NCBI GenBank assembly: GCA_964536965.1
Contig: CAZIAL010000009.1
Location: 29,068 to 93,067, forward strand
Length of the DNA: 64,000 bases
Origin: JACMQW01 sp964536965
Lineage (GTDB): Bacteria; Bdellovibrionota; UBA1018
Direction of reading: 5' to 3'
Shown here piece by piece: positions 1 through 8,377 of the stretch. The translations under genes were made by a program, and so were the position numbers. How positions within the stretch are numbered: position 1 is the stretch's first letter; the number at the start of each line of letters is the position of its first letter. The notes under the pieces were generated by a model. That model was not told the DNA's origin. It searched no databases and worked only from the letters and a program-made list of their open reading frames with translations.

Positions 1-114
1 GAGGTGATCCTCGGCGAATTCCTCGGGTTCTCGCACATCGAGGAGAAGGATCGATTTCGGTCGTTCGGCCAAGATCGAGCGCAGTTCCGTGGAATCGATG
101 ATCATGTCGTTCAT
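1..114 (-). CDS. Rhodanese-like domain protein, N-terminal part, cut by window edge
   Basis: The ATG lies at 114-112 on the minus strand and overlaps the rimO stop in an ATGA arrangement, so the two genes are very probably translationally coupled. The 38 visible residues contain the stretch LLLDVREPEEFAEDHL, which is the typical first strand and loop of a single-domain rhodanese (the DVREPxEFxxGH type). The catalytic Cys loop lies beyond the window edge and cannot be checked. Rhodanese domains carry sulfur as a persulfide; placement directly after a methylthiotransferase makes a sulfur-handling role attractive, but that link is inference. The gene is too short inside the window to tell a sulfurtransferase from an inactive rhodanese module. 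Confidence 0.75.
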   Translation of the reverse strand, partial: MNDMIIDSTELRSILAERPKSILLLDVREPEEFAEDHL

Positions 115-1637
115 AGAGAAGAGGCGTCCAATGCGTTTTCGGCCAACGTTTCCGGACGGCGTTCCGCAGGGACCGAGGTCTTCAGGCCCGCAACGGCGGA
201 TTCCTGGATCGACATGCCCCGCGAAAGGATGCGCAATGCTTTTCCCACGAGGTCATGGGGCATGGCCTCCACGATCTCGACTTCGACGAAGTCGCCCGGG
301 CGGAGTGTTTCCGCCTCGAACCCGAGGTAGCTCAGGTCGTTGATCAGCACGCGTCCGTCGATTTCGGCCGCCTGGGTCGGCATGCGGCCCTGGAGAAGCA
401 GCTCCGTCTCGTCCGAAGTGCCTTCGAGAAGAATCGATATCTTCTGGCCGATGTACTTTTCATTCCGCGCCGCGGCCTGCTTCTGGAGCATGGCCGTCAG
501 TAGTTTCGAGCGCCGCCGCTTGGTGGCCGCGTGGATCTGCCCGTCCATCGTGCCGGCTTTCGTACCTTCTTCTTTCGAGAAGCGGAAGACGCCGACATGA
601 TCGAGGTTCAGTCGTTCGAGATCCTGGTAGAGCTCCTCGAACTCGGCCTCGGTTTCGCCTGGGAACCCGACGATCATCGAAGTTCGAAAGACGATCCCGG
701 GAATCCGCTCGCGCAATTTCTCGATCAGCGAAAAGAGTTTCGCCTTCGTCAGTCGCCGATTCATCGAGCGGAGGACGCGGTCATTCGTGTGCTGGATCGG
801 CATATCCAGGTATTTCACGATTTTCGGCTCGCGCGCGATGACTTCGATCAACTCATCGGAGAATTGATCGGGATAGACGTAATGCAGGCGAATCCATTCG
901 ATTCCGTCGATCCGGCAAAGCTCGGGGAGGAGGGTCTCGAGGCGATCCTGGTACTTTCCGTCGATTCCGTAATGGGTCAGATCCTGGGCGACGAGATTCA
1001 GTTCGCGGACGCCCTGGGAAGCGAGGCGCTTCGCCTCGATGACGAGGGATTCGGTCGTGCGCGAACGAACGTCGCCCCGAAGGGTCGGGATGATGCAAAA
1101 GGCGCAGCGGCGATTGCAACCCTCGGAAAGCTTCAAGAATGCCGAGTAGATCGGCCCCGTGTGCATCCGTGGATCGGTGTCCGAATGGATGAATGCCGGT
1201 TGGTCGATGTAGGATCGCTTCGGCAGCGGCGCGCCGAGTTCGCGCGCCTTGCCATGGGCATCGAGAAGTTCCGTTACCCGGTGATACTGGCCGGTACCGA
1301 TGAACAGATCGACTTCGGGCATCTCCGCTTCGAGCTGTTTATGGTAGCGCTGCGGGAGGCAGCCGGAAGCGACGAGCACTTTGCATTTGGCCGTCTCTTT
1401 CAGATCCGACATTTCGAGAATCGTTTCGATCGACTCCTCTTTCGAGGCTTCGATGAAGGAGCAGGTATTTACGATGATCACTTCCGCGTCTTCCGGCGTC
1501 TGGGTGATCGAGTAGCGGTCTTTCGTCAGCATGCCGAGCATGACCTGCGAATCGACGAGGTTCTTAGGGCACCCGAGCGAAACGAAATAGACCGGCGACT
1601 TCGCGGTAACTGTGGAAACGGATTCAGAATTCATCAT
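111..1637 (-). CDS. rimO: Ribosomal protein S12 methylthiotransferase RimO
   Basis: Radical-SAM methylthiotransferase that adds a methylthio group to a conserved aspartate of ribosomal protein S12. The N-terminal UPF0004 domain begins with SLGCPKNLVDSQ, the RimO rather than MiaB signature, with cluster cysteines at about residues 23, 59 and 93. The radical-SAM CxxxCxxC motif (CNRRCAFC) is at 174-181, and a C-terminal TRAM-like region follows. The protein is 508 residues, longer than the usual 430-460, because of a roughly 35-residue tail after TRAM. Two adjacent ATG codons (1637 and 1634) are possible starts; the first overlaps the yajQ stop by one base (TAATG). It sits third in a minus-strand operon: exported protein, yajQ, rimO, rhodanese. 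Confidence 0.95.
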   Translation of the reverse strand: MMNSESVSTVTAKSPVYFVSLGCPKNLVDSQVMLGMLTKDRYSITQTPEDAEVIIVNTCSFIEASKEESIETILEMSDLKETAKCKVLVASGCLPQRYHKQLEAEMPEVDLFIGTGQYHRVTELLDAHGKARELGAPLPKRSYIDQPAFIHSDTDPRMHTGPIYSAFLKLSEGCNRRCAFCIIPTLRGDVRSRTTESLVIEAKRLASQGVRELNLVAQDLTHYGIDGKYQDRLETLLPELCRIDGIEWIRLHYVYPDQFSDELIEVIAREPKIVKYLDMPIQHTNDRVLRSMNRRLTKAKLFSLIEKLRERIPGIVFRTSMIVGFPGETEAEFEELYQDLERLNLDHVGVFRFSKEEGTKAGTMDGQIHAATKRRRSKLLTAMLQKQAAARNEKYIGQKISILLEGTSDETELLLQGRMPTQAAEIDGRVLINDLSYLGFEAETLRPGDFVEVEIVEAMPHDLVGKALRILSRGMSIQESAVAGLKTSVPAERRPETLAENALDASSL

Positions 1638-2134
1638 TAATCCCGGAAGTTTCCGAAGTTCATCGCGACCTTGAGCTGATCTTGATTCGCTTTCAGATGC
1701 GCGATCGCCGACTGGAGATCATCGCGGTTTTTGCCGGTGACCCGGACCTGTTCGTCTTGGATCTGGGCCTGGACTTTCAGTTTCGACTCCTTGATGGAGG
1801 CGACGATTTCTTTCCCTTTTTCTTTCGGAATACCGGCCATCACCACCACGAGCTGACGGACGCTGCCACCGAACGCAGGCTCGGCGTCCTTGTATTCGAA
1901 AGCCATGAGCGAGATTCCGCGTTTCACGAGCTTGGACTTGAAAATGTCCTTCATCGCGTCGAGCTTCGCCTCTTCGCTGACCCAGAGCGTGAGCGTTTTA
2001 GCCTTCGGGTCGACCTTCAGTTCGGTTTTCACGCCCTTGAAGTCGTAACGAGACAGCAGTTCCTTGTTCGTCTGGTTGACGGCGTTATCGAGTTCTTGCC
2101 AGTCCATTTCGGACGAAACGTCAAACGAAGGCAT
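1637..2134 (-). CDS. yajQ: YajQ family nucleotide-binding protein
   Basis: A 165-residue member of the YajQ/UPF0234 family, cytosolic proteins with two ferredoxin-like folds. Some members bind cyclic di-GMP or nucleotides and have been linked to virulence gene control; the role here is unknown. The start MPSFDVSSEMDWQELDNA is the family's normal N-terminus, and an AAGGAA ribosome site lies about 8 bases upstream, so I reject a longer upstream start that would add 37 unrelated residues. The C-terminal segment with VRVTGKNRDDLQ and DQLKVAMNFGNFRD is also characteristic. The stop overlaps the rimO start by one base, indicating coupling. Confidence 0.95.
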   Translation of the reverse strand: MPSFDVSSEMDWQELDNAVNQTNKELLSRYDFKGVKTELKVDPKAKTLTLWVSEEAKLDAMKDIFKSKLVKRGISLMAFEYKDAEPAFGGSVRQLVVVMAGIPKEKGKEIVASIKESKLKVQAQIQDEQVRVTGKNRDDLQSAIAHLKANQDQLKVAMNFGNFRD

Positions 2135-2151
2135 CGGTCGGATTCCTTGGA

Positions 2152-2604
2152 TTAGGTGTTGTAGTCGATATCGAACGTCAGGAGGTAGCCGTCCGTCAGG
2201 TAGAGGCGCACGCGGACATAGCTGCAGTACTCGGATTCCGTGCAACGTTCCGGGTGCGGAGCGATGGCCATCATGCCGTTGAATTTACGGGATTCGCCGA
2301 GCGCCTGGATTTCACGCAGCACTTCCCACTGTCCGTCGTGTTCGACGGCGAACGCGCTTTCGATCGCATCGTAAATGTCGCCTCGGTTGAAGAGTGGAAG
2401 CTGATCGTCGCCGATGTCCGAGAGAAATTCGCGGACCGCGCGATTATACTGATAGCTGCCGACGTTATACTTTTCGACATAGCAGCCCCCGTTGCCGGCG
2501 ACCTCGCTACAAGCATCGATAAAACGATCGTAGGGAGTCGATGCGAGCGCGGAACCGGAAACGAAGAGACCCATCACGAGCACGGAACGAAGGATGGAAC
2601 GCAT
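2152..2604 (-). CDS. Small exported protein of unknown function
   Basis: A 150-residue protein that I do not recognise. Residues 1-21 form a clear Sec signal peptide (basic MRS, hydrophobic core, ALA before the predicted cut at Ser22). The mature part has five cysteines, including pairs near residues 32/41 and 119/126, which could form disulfides outside the cytoplasm, and is acidic with several aromatic residues. It ends 17 bases before yajQ and has a near-consensus promoter directly upstream, so it is the first gene of the yajQ-rimO operon. The functional relation to the cytosolic genes behind it is unclear; it may simply share the promoter. Confidence 0.8.
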   Translation of the reverse strand: MRSILRSVLVMGLFVSGSALASTPYDRFIDACSEVAGNGGCYVEKYNVGSYQYNRAVREFLSDIGDDQLPLFNRGDIYDAIESAFAVEHDGQWEVLREIQALGESRKFNGMMAIAPHPERCTESEYCSYVRVRLYLTDGYLLTFDIDYNT

Positions 2605-2647
2605 AAATACCCCTTAAAGTGGAAAGACCCCGGCTTGAAGTCCGCCA

Positions 2648-2676
2648 TATATAGGAGAAACAGCGCGACATGTCAA
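2648..2676 (-). promoter_or_regulatory. Near-consensus sigma70-type promoter
   Basis: On the minus strand TTGACA (2676-2671) and TATATA (2653-2648) are separated by 17 bases. This gives a 5' leader of about 35-40 bases for the small exported protein and would drive the operon through yajQ, rimO and the rhodanese gene. It is the closest match to the vegetative consensus that I found in the window. Confidence 0.75.
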
Positions 2677-2756
2677 TTTATGCGGAACCGGTCGCGTCCT
2701 CGGAATTAGTGAAGTGATTTCAAGCCATTAGGGTGGGCGCGGGTCCGCTTGCGATT

Positions 2757-3458
2757 CTATTCGCGGACGACGTCGGTCCCGGGCGGGGTGACGAATTTAA
2801 AGAAAGCGTCGCTCATTTTGCCGGCCAGTTTCACTTTCGTGAGCGAGATCTCGGTTTTGTTTCCCCCACTATGTTCGAGTTTGAGCCGTTCGATGGTTTT
2901 CTCGGTGGGGTTAATTTCGATTTCGGCGTGTTTCACGCTGCCCGCGATACCCGATTGCGGAATCATCTCGAATCGAACGGGAGAGATTTTCTTGATTTGG
3001 ACGCCGCGGATTTTCGAAAAGGCCCCGGCGAGGAGGTGGTTCGCGAGTTCGGACTGGACCTCGGTCGTCTTCCGCTCGATGACTTGGCCGCGTTCTCCCG
3101 CTTCGAAGGGCGGCGTATAGAACCAAAAGCGACGACCATCGGAGACGAGAAGGTTTTTGTCCGGCGAAAGGGTTTCCCATCGAAACTGGTTCGGATGCCG
3201 AATCATCAGAACGCCTTTCGATTGTTTCTTTGCTCCCGTCAGTTTTACTTCGTCCTTCTGCGCGAACTCCGCTTCGAGCGTTTTCGCCGCGAGATACTTT
3301 TTCTCGATCGCGAGCAGTTCGGCAGGAACTGAAACCTTCGCCGCGGGTTCGGCGGCTGGATATGTTTTCGCCTTTGGCTTCGCCTTGGGTTTCGCCGCGA
3401 AGGCGGAGACGGAGCCGATACACAGAAAAATCGCAAGGACGCGGAGGGCGGTACTCAT
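2757..3458 (-). CDS. lolA: LolA-like outer-membrane lipoprotein carrier protein
   Basis: Periplasmic chaperone that would receive lipoproteins from LolCDE and pass them to the outer membrane. The 233-residue product has a signal peptide (cut after the AFA at about residue 21), then a Lys/Pro/Ala-rich linker, then a LolA/LppX-like region: an early helix with LEAEFAQKDEV, the strand segment GVLMIRHPNQFRWE, and LLVSDGRRFWFYTPPFEAG. These are family hallmarks (substrate cleft strands with conserved Arg and Trp). The Lys-Pro linker after the signal is unusual. It lies downstream of smc on the same strand with a strong hairpin between, so it may be transcribed separately or with attenuation. LolB was not found here. 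Confidence 0.85.
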   Translation of the reverse strand: MSTALRVLAIFLCIGSVSAFAAKPKAKPKAKTYPAAEPAAKVSVPAELLAIEKKYLAAKTLEAEFAQKDEVKLTGAKKQSKGVLMIRHPNQFRWETLSPDKNLLVSDGRRFWFYTPPFEAGERGQVIERKTTEVQSELANHLLAGAFSKIRGVQIKKISPVRFEMIPQSGIAGSVKHAEIEINPTEKTIERLKLEHSGGNKTEISLTKVKLAGKMSDAFFKFVTPPGTDVVRE

Positions 3459-3470
3459 GTCCCTATTCTA

Positions 3471-3490
3471 GCCGATGCGCGGGCATCGGC
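3471..3490 (-). terminator. Perfect hairpin between smc and lolA
   Basis: A 20-base perfect inverted repeat (8-bp stem GCCGATGC/GCATCGGC, 4-base loop) lies 14 bases after the smc stop on the minus strand. It is not followed by a U tract, so it may be an attenuator, an mRNA-end stabiliser or a weak terminator rather than a full intrinsic terminator. Confidence 0.5.
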
Positions 3491-3504
3491 CTAGACCTTC
3501 GATT

Positions 3505-6500
3505 TTAATGCAGTTCGATCGAAACCATCTTAGAAACGCCGGGCTCTTCCATCGTCACGCCGTAGAGCGTGTCGTTCAGCTCCATGGTCTTTTTATTGTG
3601 CGTGATGATGATGAACTGGGATTTCGAAGACATTTCGCGGAGAAGCGCGTTGAATTTCCCGATATTCGCGTCGTCAAGCGGAGCGTCGACTTCGTCGAGA
3701 ATACAGAACGGGGAAGGCTTCACCATGAAGATCGCGAAAATGAGCGAGACGGCCGTCAAAGCCTTTTCGCCCCCGGAGAGGAGTCCGATATTCACGACCT
3801 TTTTTCCCGGAGGCTGCGCGAGGATGTCGATCCCAGCTTCGAGGATGTCGTTCGAGCCTTCCGGATAGACGAGCGAGAGCTTCGACTGTCCGCCGCCGAA
3901 AATGATCGGGAAGAGGCGCTCGAAACGATCGGCGATCGCGTCGTACGCTTTCCGAAAACGTTCTTCGGAGGTTTTGTTGATGTGTTCGATCGCCTCGTTC
4001 AGATCGTCGATCGACTTCAGAAGGTCGGTCTTCTCCGTCATCAGGTAATCGAAGCGTTTTTTCTTCTCTTCGTATTCCTCGACCGCGGTCGGGTTCACGT
4101 CGCCGAGTCGGCGGATTTTCTCTCGCAGACGCTCGACTTCCTCGGACAAAATCTGCTCTTCTTCGGAGCTCATCTCGATCGTGACGACCGGATCGTCCAT
4201 TTCGTCCTGGATCGGGGAAACGGCCGGGGCCTCAAGGCATCCGGGTCCGTACTTCTCTTCCAGATTCTGGATCAGGTGGGAGAGGTCGCCGGTCATGCGT
4301 TCGATATCGATCGAGTGCTGGTTCACCGCCGAAGTCTTCGCATCGCCTTCGGAATGGAGTTCCTTAATCCGGTCGAGCGCGCCGTTCACTTTCGCGGAAA
4401 CGATTTCCAGGCGATCTTTCAGTCCCGAAAGTTCTTCGCGCTTTCCGGCCAGGGCGAGGGTCAGTTCTTCGATGCGAACGACGAACTCCTCGTCTCCACC
4501 GCTGTGTTCTTCGTTCTCGTTCGTCGCGCGATCGAGCTGGCGAGTCACGTCTCCGAGTCGGCGTTCGCGGTCGCGGATCAGGCCGAGTCCTGCCTCGAGT
4601 TCGCGTTTCACCGAATTCGCGCGCTCACGCAATCCGGCCTCTTGGATCTTCAGGACGGAGAGCGCCTCTTCGGATTCACGAAGTTTCGCTTCGAGCGTCT
4701 CGAGCGTCCTTTCGCCCATCTCGATTCGGGCTTCGAGAGAAGAGCGTGCGTCGAGAATGGATTTCATCTCGCTCGCGGAAGCCTCTTTCTCATAAACGGC
4801 TTCGGAAGCTTCGTTCCGCATCTCTTCGAGTTCGTACGCGACGAGTTCCTGGTTCGCGGTCACGTCCGCGAGCTGACGGCTCGAAGTCTGGACATCGCGT
4901 TCGAGCGTGGCGGCCTCGATTTCAGCCGCTTGGAGCGCTTCGCGGGCCGCCGCGAGCGCAGACCGGGAGGATTCGAGCTCGATCGTCAGTGTTTCCACCG
5001 CGGTTTCGTAACCGCCGAACGCCACTTCGAGAGTGGCAACTTCCGCGATCAGCGCTTCGATACTTTTCTTCCGACCCAGGAGCGAGGCCGAACGATCGTT
5101 CTGGACCGCGCCGCCGCGAAGGACGCCATCCCCGTCGAAGGCGCTTCCGTCGCGGGCGACGATCGAGAAACCGGAGAGAGACGATGCGGAATTCGCCGAA
5201 AGAAAGTCCGCCAGCGGATCCATCGAATCGACGACGAGCGTATGTTCGAGCATACGAATCGCCGCCTGGGCCGTCGACCCTTCAAGCTTCGAATTCGGTT
5301 TCACGAAATGGGAAAGGATTCCCGCGACCGAGAATCCGGCGTTCTCCAGCAGGCTCTGGACGGAGCCCGTAGCGGCCGGCGACACGCGAGCGCCTTCGCC
5401 CGCGATCAGAATTCCGGCGCGACCCTGGGAGCCGCTGGCGAGCGCGCGAAGCGCCTCGATCGCGGATGCAGCGTCGTGGGTCACGAGGGTTTCGAGTTTG
5501 CCTTCGAGGTAACCCTCGACGGCGGACTCAAAACCGGCCTGGATGTCCAGTCCTTCGGCGAGTGCGCGAAGAGTGGAGTCCTTACCATTTTCTTTCGCCC
5601 AGTCGAGAATCGAGCGCGGTCCATCGCCATAACCTTCGAGCGCGGCCGAAAGTTCTTCGAGAGACTGGAGTTTCGAACGTTGTTTCATGAGCGCGCGATT
5701 CGCTTCTTCATGATCGCGGCGCGCGGTTTTCAGGGCCGCTTCCTTTTCGTTCACATCCGAAAGCGCGGCCTGCACCGCAGCCTGTCGCAAGGATTTCGTT
5801 TCGCGCGCGGAAACGACGGCCGTCTGGCTACGTTCGGCTTCTTCGCGCGCGGCTTCGACGCGTGCTTCGAGCGCGGTGGCCTGGACGCCGAGGCGTTCGA
5901 TCTGCGCGTTCGCGGAAAGGGCTTTCGACTCGAGCGCGGCGATCCGTGCGGCGAGATCGGAGGATTTCGCGATCCCGGTCATGAGTTCGCGTTTGGTGGC
6001 GTCGAGGCTGCGGCGCGCGTCTTCGGTCTGCGCGCGTTCGGTCCGAACGGACTCTTCGCGCTCGGAAACGCGTTCGGCGGCCGCGGAGAATTCCGCGGCG
6101 GCGTTCTCATTCTCCGATTCCAGTCCGGAGATTTTTTCCTTTTCGGTCGCGATCGCGACTTCGAGGTCCGCTTTTTCGGCGGTGAGTGACTCAAGCTGGG
6201 TCGAGAGGTCGGACTGACGGCGGCGGGAAAGATCGAGCGACGATTGCGCGCGAGTGAGCTCAGCGGATTTTTCCGAGATCTCGGATTGAAGCGATTCGGC
6301 CGCTTTAGAAAGGGTCAGCTGCTCGATCCGGTCGGATTCGATCGACGTCTCGGCGGAGGCGAGTCCCGCTTTCAGTCCGGCGAGTTCCTGCTCGAGGGAT
6401 TCGCGTTTCGCCTTCAGTTCCTCGAGACGGCCGCGAAGAACGCGATTCTTCCGGCGTCCCCAGGTCATTTCCTTTTCGAGGAGTTCGTCTTTGTGTTTCT

Positions 6501-7188
6501 TGTACTGCGAAGCTTTCTGGGCCTGGCGCTCGAGCGAGTTCAGCGTGCGCTCAATCTCGGAGATGACGTCGTTCAGTCGCGAAAGGTTGGCTTGCGCCGA
6601 TTCCATCTTCCGAAGTGATTCTTTTTTGCGGGCCTTGTATTTCGCGATCCCGGCGGCTTCTTCGATCAGCACGCGGCGGTCTTCGGGTTTCGCATTCACG
6701 ATCTTCTGGATCTCGCCCTGGGCGATGATCGAGTAACCTTTGGCGCCGACCCCGGTATCCATGAAAAGTTCATGGATATCTTTCAGGCGCGCCTGGACGC
6801 CGTTGATGAGGTATTCGCCTTCGCCTCCGCGATAGACGCGACGAGTGACCGCGATCTCTTTCGTGCGTAGATGGAGCGGGAGGTCTTTCATGGAGGCGCC
6901 CGATGGGGCGCTTCCGGTGTCGACGAAGTCGGTTTCGAGGACGAGGGTCGCCTCGGCAATTCCGGAGGCCGCGTATTTCGAGGAGCCATTAAAAATCAGG
7001 TCTTCCGAGCCGCCCGCGCGGATATGTTTATGGGACTGCTCACCCATGACCCAGAAGAAGGCGTCGACGATGTTGGATTTACCGCAGCCGTTGGGTCCGA
7101 CAATACCGGTGATATTATGGTCGAAATGGACCACGGTCTTGTCCTTAAAGGACTTAAATCCCTGAACTTCCAATCGCTTAACGCGCAT
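3505..7188 (-). CDS. smc: Chromosome segregation protein SMC
   Basis: Structural maintenance of chromosomes ATPase, the core of the bacterial condensin SMC-ScpAB complex. The 1227-residue protein has the full layout: N-terminal head with Walker A GPNGCGKSN at 31-39, two long heptad-rich coiled coils (roughly 165-500 and 680-1030), a hinge in the middle (about 510-665, with glycines around SGSQGRAGIL), and a C-terminal head with the signature LLSGGEKALTA and Walker B FCILDEVDAPLDDAN. Length is usual for the family. The start MRVKRLEVQGFKSF is canonical. A long open frame on the opposite strand (about 900 codons) is a shadow of the GC-biased coding pattern. ScpA/ScpB are not in the window. Confidence 0.97.
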   Translation of the reverse strand: MRVKRLEVQGFKSFKDKTVVHFDHNITGIVGPNGCGKSNIVDAFFWVMGEQSHKHIRAGGSEDLIFNGSSKYAASGIAEATLVLETDFVDTGSAPSGASMKDLPLHLRTKEIAVTRRVYRGGEGEYLINGVQARLKDIHELFMDTGVGAKGYSIIAQGEIQKIVNAKPEDRRVLIEEAAGIAKYKARKKESLRKMESAQANLSRLNDVISEIERTLNSLERQAQKASQYKKHKDELLEKEMTWGRRKNRVLRGRLEELKAKRESLEQELAGLKAGLASAETSIESDRIEQLTLSKAAESLQSEISEKSAELTRAQSSLDLSRRRQSDLSTQLESLTAEKADLEVAIATEKEKISGLESENENAAAEFSAAAERVSEREESVRTERAQTEDARRSLDATKRELMTGIAKSSDLAARIAALESKALSANAQIERLGVQATALEARVEAAREEAERSQTAVVSARETKSLRQAAVQAALSDVNEKEAALKTARRDHEEANRALMKQRSKLQSLEELSAALEGYGDGPRSILDWAKENGKDSTLRALAEGLDIQAGFESAVEGYLEGKLETLVTHDAASAIEALRALASGSQGRAGILIAGEGARVSPAATGSVQSLLENAGFSVAGILSHFVKPNSKLEGSTAQAAIRMLEHTLVVDSMDPLADFLSANSASSLSGFSIVARDGSAFDGDGVLRGGAVQNDRSASLLGRKKSIEALIAEVATLEVAFGGYETAVETLTIELESSRSALAAAREALQAAEIEAATLERDVQTSSRQLADVTANQELVAYELEEMRNEASEAVYEKEASASEMKSILDARSSLEARIEMGERTLETLEAKLRESEEALSVLKIQEAGLRERANSVKRELEAGLGLIRDRERRLGDVTRQLDRATNENEEHSGGDEEFVVRIEELTLALAGKREELSGLKDRLEIVSAKVNGALDRIKELHSEGDAKTSAVNQHSIDIERMTGDLSHLIQNLEEKYGPGCLEAPAVSPIQDEMDDPVVTIEMSSEEEQILSEEVERLREKIRRLGDVNPTAVEEYEEKKKRFDYLMTEKTDLLKSIDDLNEAIEHINKTSEERFRKAYDAIADRFERLFPIIFGGGQSKLSLVYPEGSNDILEAGIDILAQPPGKKVVNIGLLSGGEKALTAVSLIFAIFMVKPSPFCILDEVDAPLDDANIGKFNALLREMSSKSQFIIITHNKKTMELNDTLYGVTMEEPGVSKMVSIELH

Positions 7189-7307
7189 CTCGGTATTCCC
7201 CCACAGTCGCAGTCAGTTATTCGTTGTTCACCGTACCAAAGGAAGGTGGATTTGCAAGGTGAGGGGGGTCGAAAAGTTGACGGGCAAGAGTCTGATGCAA
7301 CGCGTAT

Positions 7308-8315
7308 TTAAATCGCCCGTTTCGCGCGTCCGCGAAGTAAAACCAGGTTCGTCGTCGACTGACCCATCTTTTTTCCGTCCGCGATGAATTCGTCCAAGGC
7401 AAGATGCATTTGTCCCTCGACCTTCGAGAAGTGGACCCGGAGAAACGCTTCGAAATCGAAAGGAACGATGGACTTGACGATTCGAAGCGCCGTGCGAATT
7501 CCGAATGGAGTTGCGGCGATTTTTCCGAAGAGGCCGGCGCCCGAGTCAGCCACTTTTTTTCGTTTCGCCTGAATCGCGGTCATTTCCCGCATCGCGCCCG
7601 CGGCGAGCTGGATGTTCTCGCCATTCGTGAAACGATCGAAAGACCATTCGCACCGCTCGAGTCCTGCGACGACGCTCCGGAGGAGGGCCTCGGGCACCGC
7701 GCTTTCGACGAAATCGGCCGGAGCCGTTTTCGAGGGAAGCCCGGCCGCGTGATAAAAGTCGCAGGCTTCGCGCGCGGCCTCCGGGTCGAGCGAAGTCCAG
7801 ATCGCGGGCGAGACCTTCGGAATATAAAATGCGTAGCCTGGCTCGGCGAACGGTTCTCCCGGAAGTGGAGCCAGATAGCTCATGATGGGAATCCGGCCGG
7901 TCACGGCCCGCATTTCCGCGCCCGGCCCGAAATGGGCGATCAGTTTGTTGCGGAGCAGTTCCGGATCCCCGGCGTTCGGTTGGAGGCTCCAGACCTTCGC
8001 ATTTCCGGACGACTCGACGAGACCTTCCAGCCAACCCGATTCGCGAAACTTATCCGAGGGGAGGGTGATCAGTATCGCGTCGTATTTCTTTTCCTTCATT
8101 TCGGAAAAGGAGGAAATCAGGCTGAAATCACGGAAGATTATAGGTTCCGCGTCTTTTCCGCGCCAGTGATAGAGCCGGATTCCCGCCTCGAGATCTTTCT
8201 GGTGTTTCGGCTTGACGAGGTAGGTGATGCGCGCGCTCCCGGCGGGGGAGCGTTGCGAAGAGAGGTAACCATAAACCGCTCCAACCGCTCCCGCCCCGAC
8301 AATGAGTAGTTCCAT
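7308..8315 (-). CDS. Ketopantoate reductase (PanE/ApbA)-like oxidoreductase
   Basis: A 335-residue NAD(P)-dependent reductase of the 6-phosphogluconate-dehydrogenase-like fold. The Rossmann motif GAGAVGAVYG is at residues 7-16, immediately after the start, which is typical of PanE. PanE reduces 2-dehydropantoate to pantoate for coenzyme A. The middle and C-terminal parts (for example LQPNAGDPELLRNKL, where PanE usually reads LQNGxG) are only loosely family-like and I cannot find the usual Lys and Glu catalytic residues with confidence, so substrate assignment is open. A strong GAGGAGAG ribosome site precedes the ATG. It is divergent from the exported papain-like gene at 8378, 62 bases apart. 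Confidence 0.7.
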   Translation of the reverse strand: MELLIVGAGAVGAVYGYLSSQRSPAGSARITYLVKPKHQKDLEAGIRLYHWRGKDAEPIIFRDFSLISSFSEMKEKKYDAILITLPSDKFRESGWLEGLVESSGNAKVWSLQPNAGDPELLRNKLIAHFGPGAEMRAVTGRIPIMSYLAPLPGEPFAEPGYAFYIPKVSPAIWTSLDPEAAREACDFYHAAGLPSKTAPADFVESAVPEALLRSVVAGLERCEWSFDRFTNGENIQLAAGAMREMTAIQAKRKKVADSGAGLFGKIAATPFGIRTALRIVKSIVPFDFEAFLRVHFSKVEGQMHLALDEFIADGKKMGQSTTNLVLLRGRAKRAI

Positions 8316-8377
8316 TTTTTTGACTCTCCTCGAATTTCAGAGACACTTCAATTCTCGAGTCATGGAGGGCTCACCGA

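Noticed and set aside
2135..2245. N-terminal extension of yajQ by 37 codons
   Set aside because: The family starts at MPSFDVSSE, an AAGGAA site precedes that ATG, and the extension overlaps the upstream gene.
3475..6189. 904-codon plus-strand open frame antisense to smc
   Set aside because: Sequence is Phe/Arg/Glu-rich without domains and mirrors the GC-biased third-position pattern of smc, which is a full-length, motif-complete gene.
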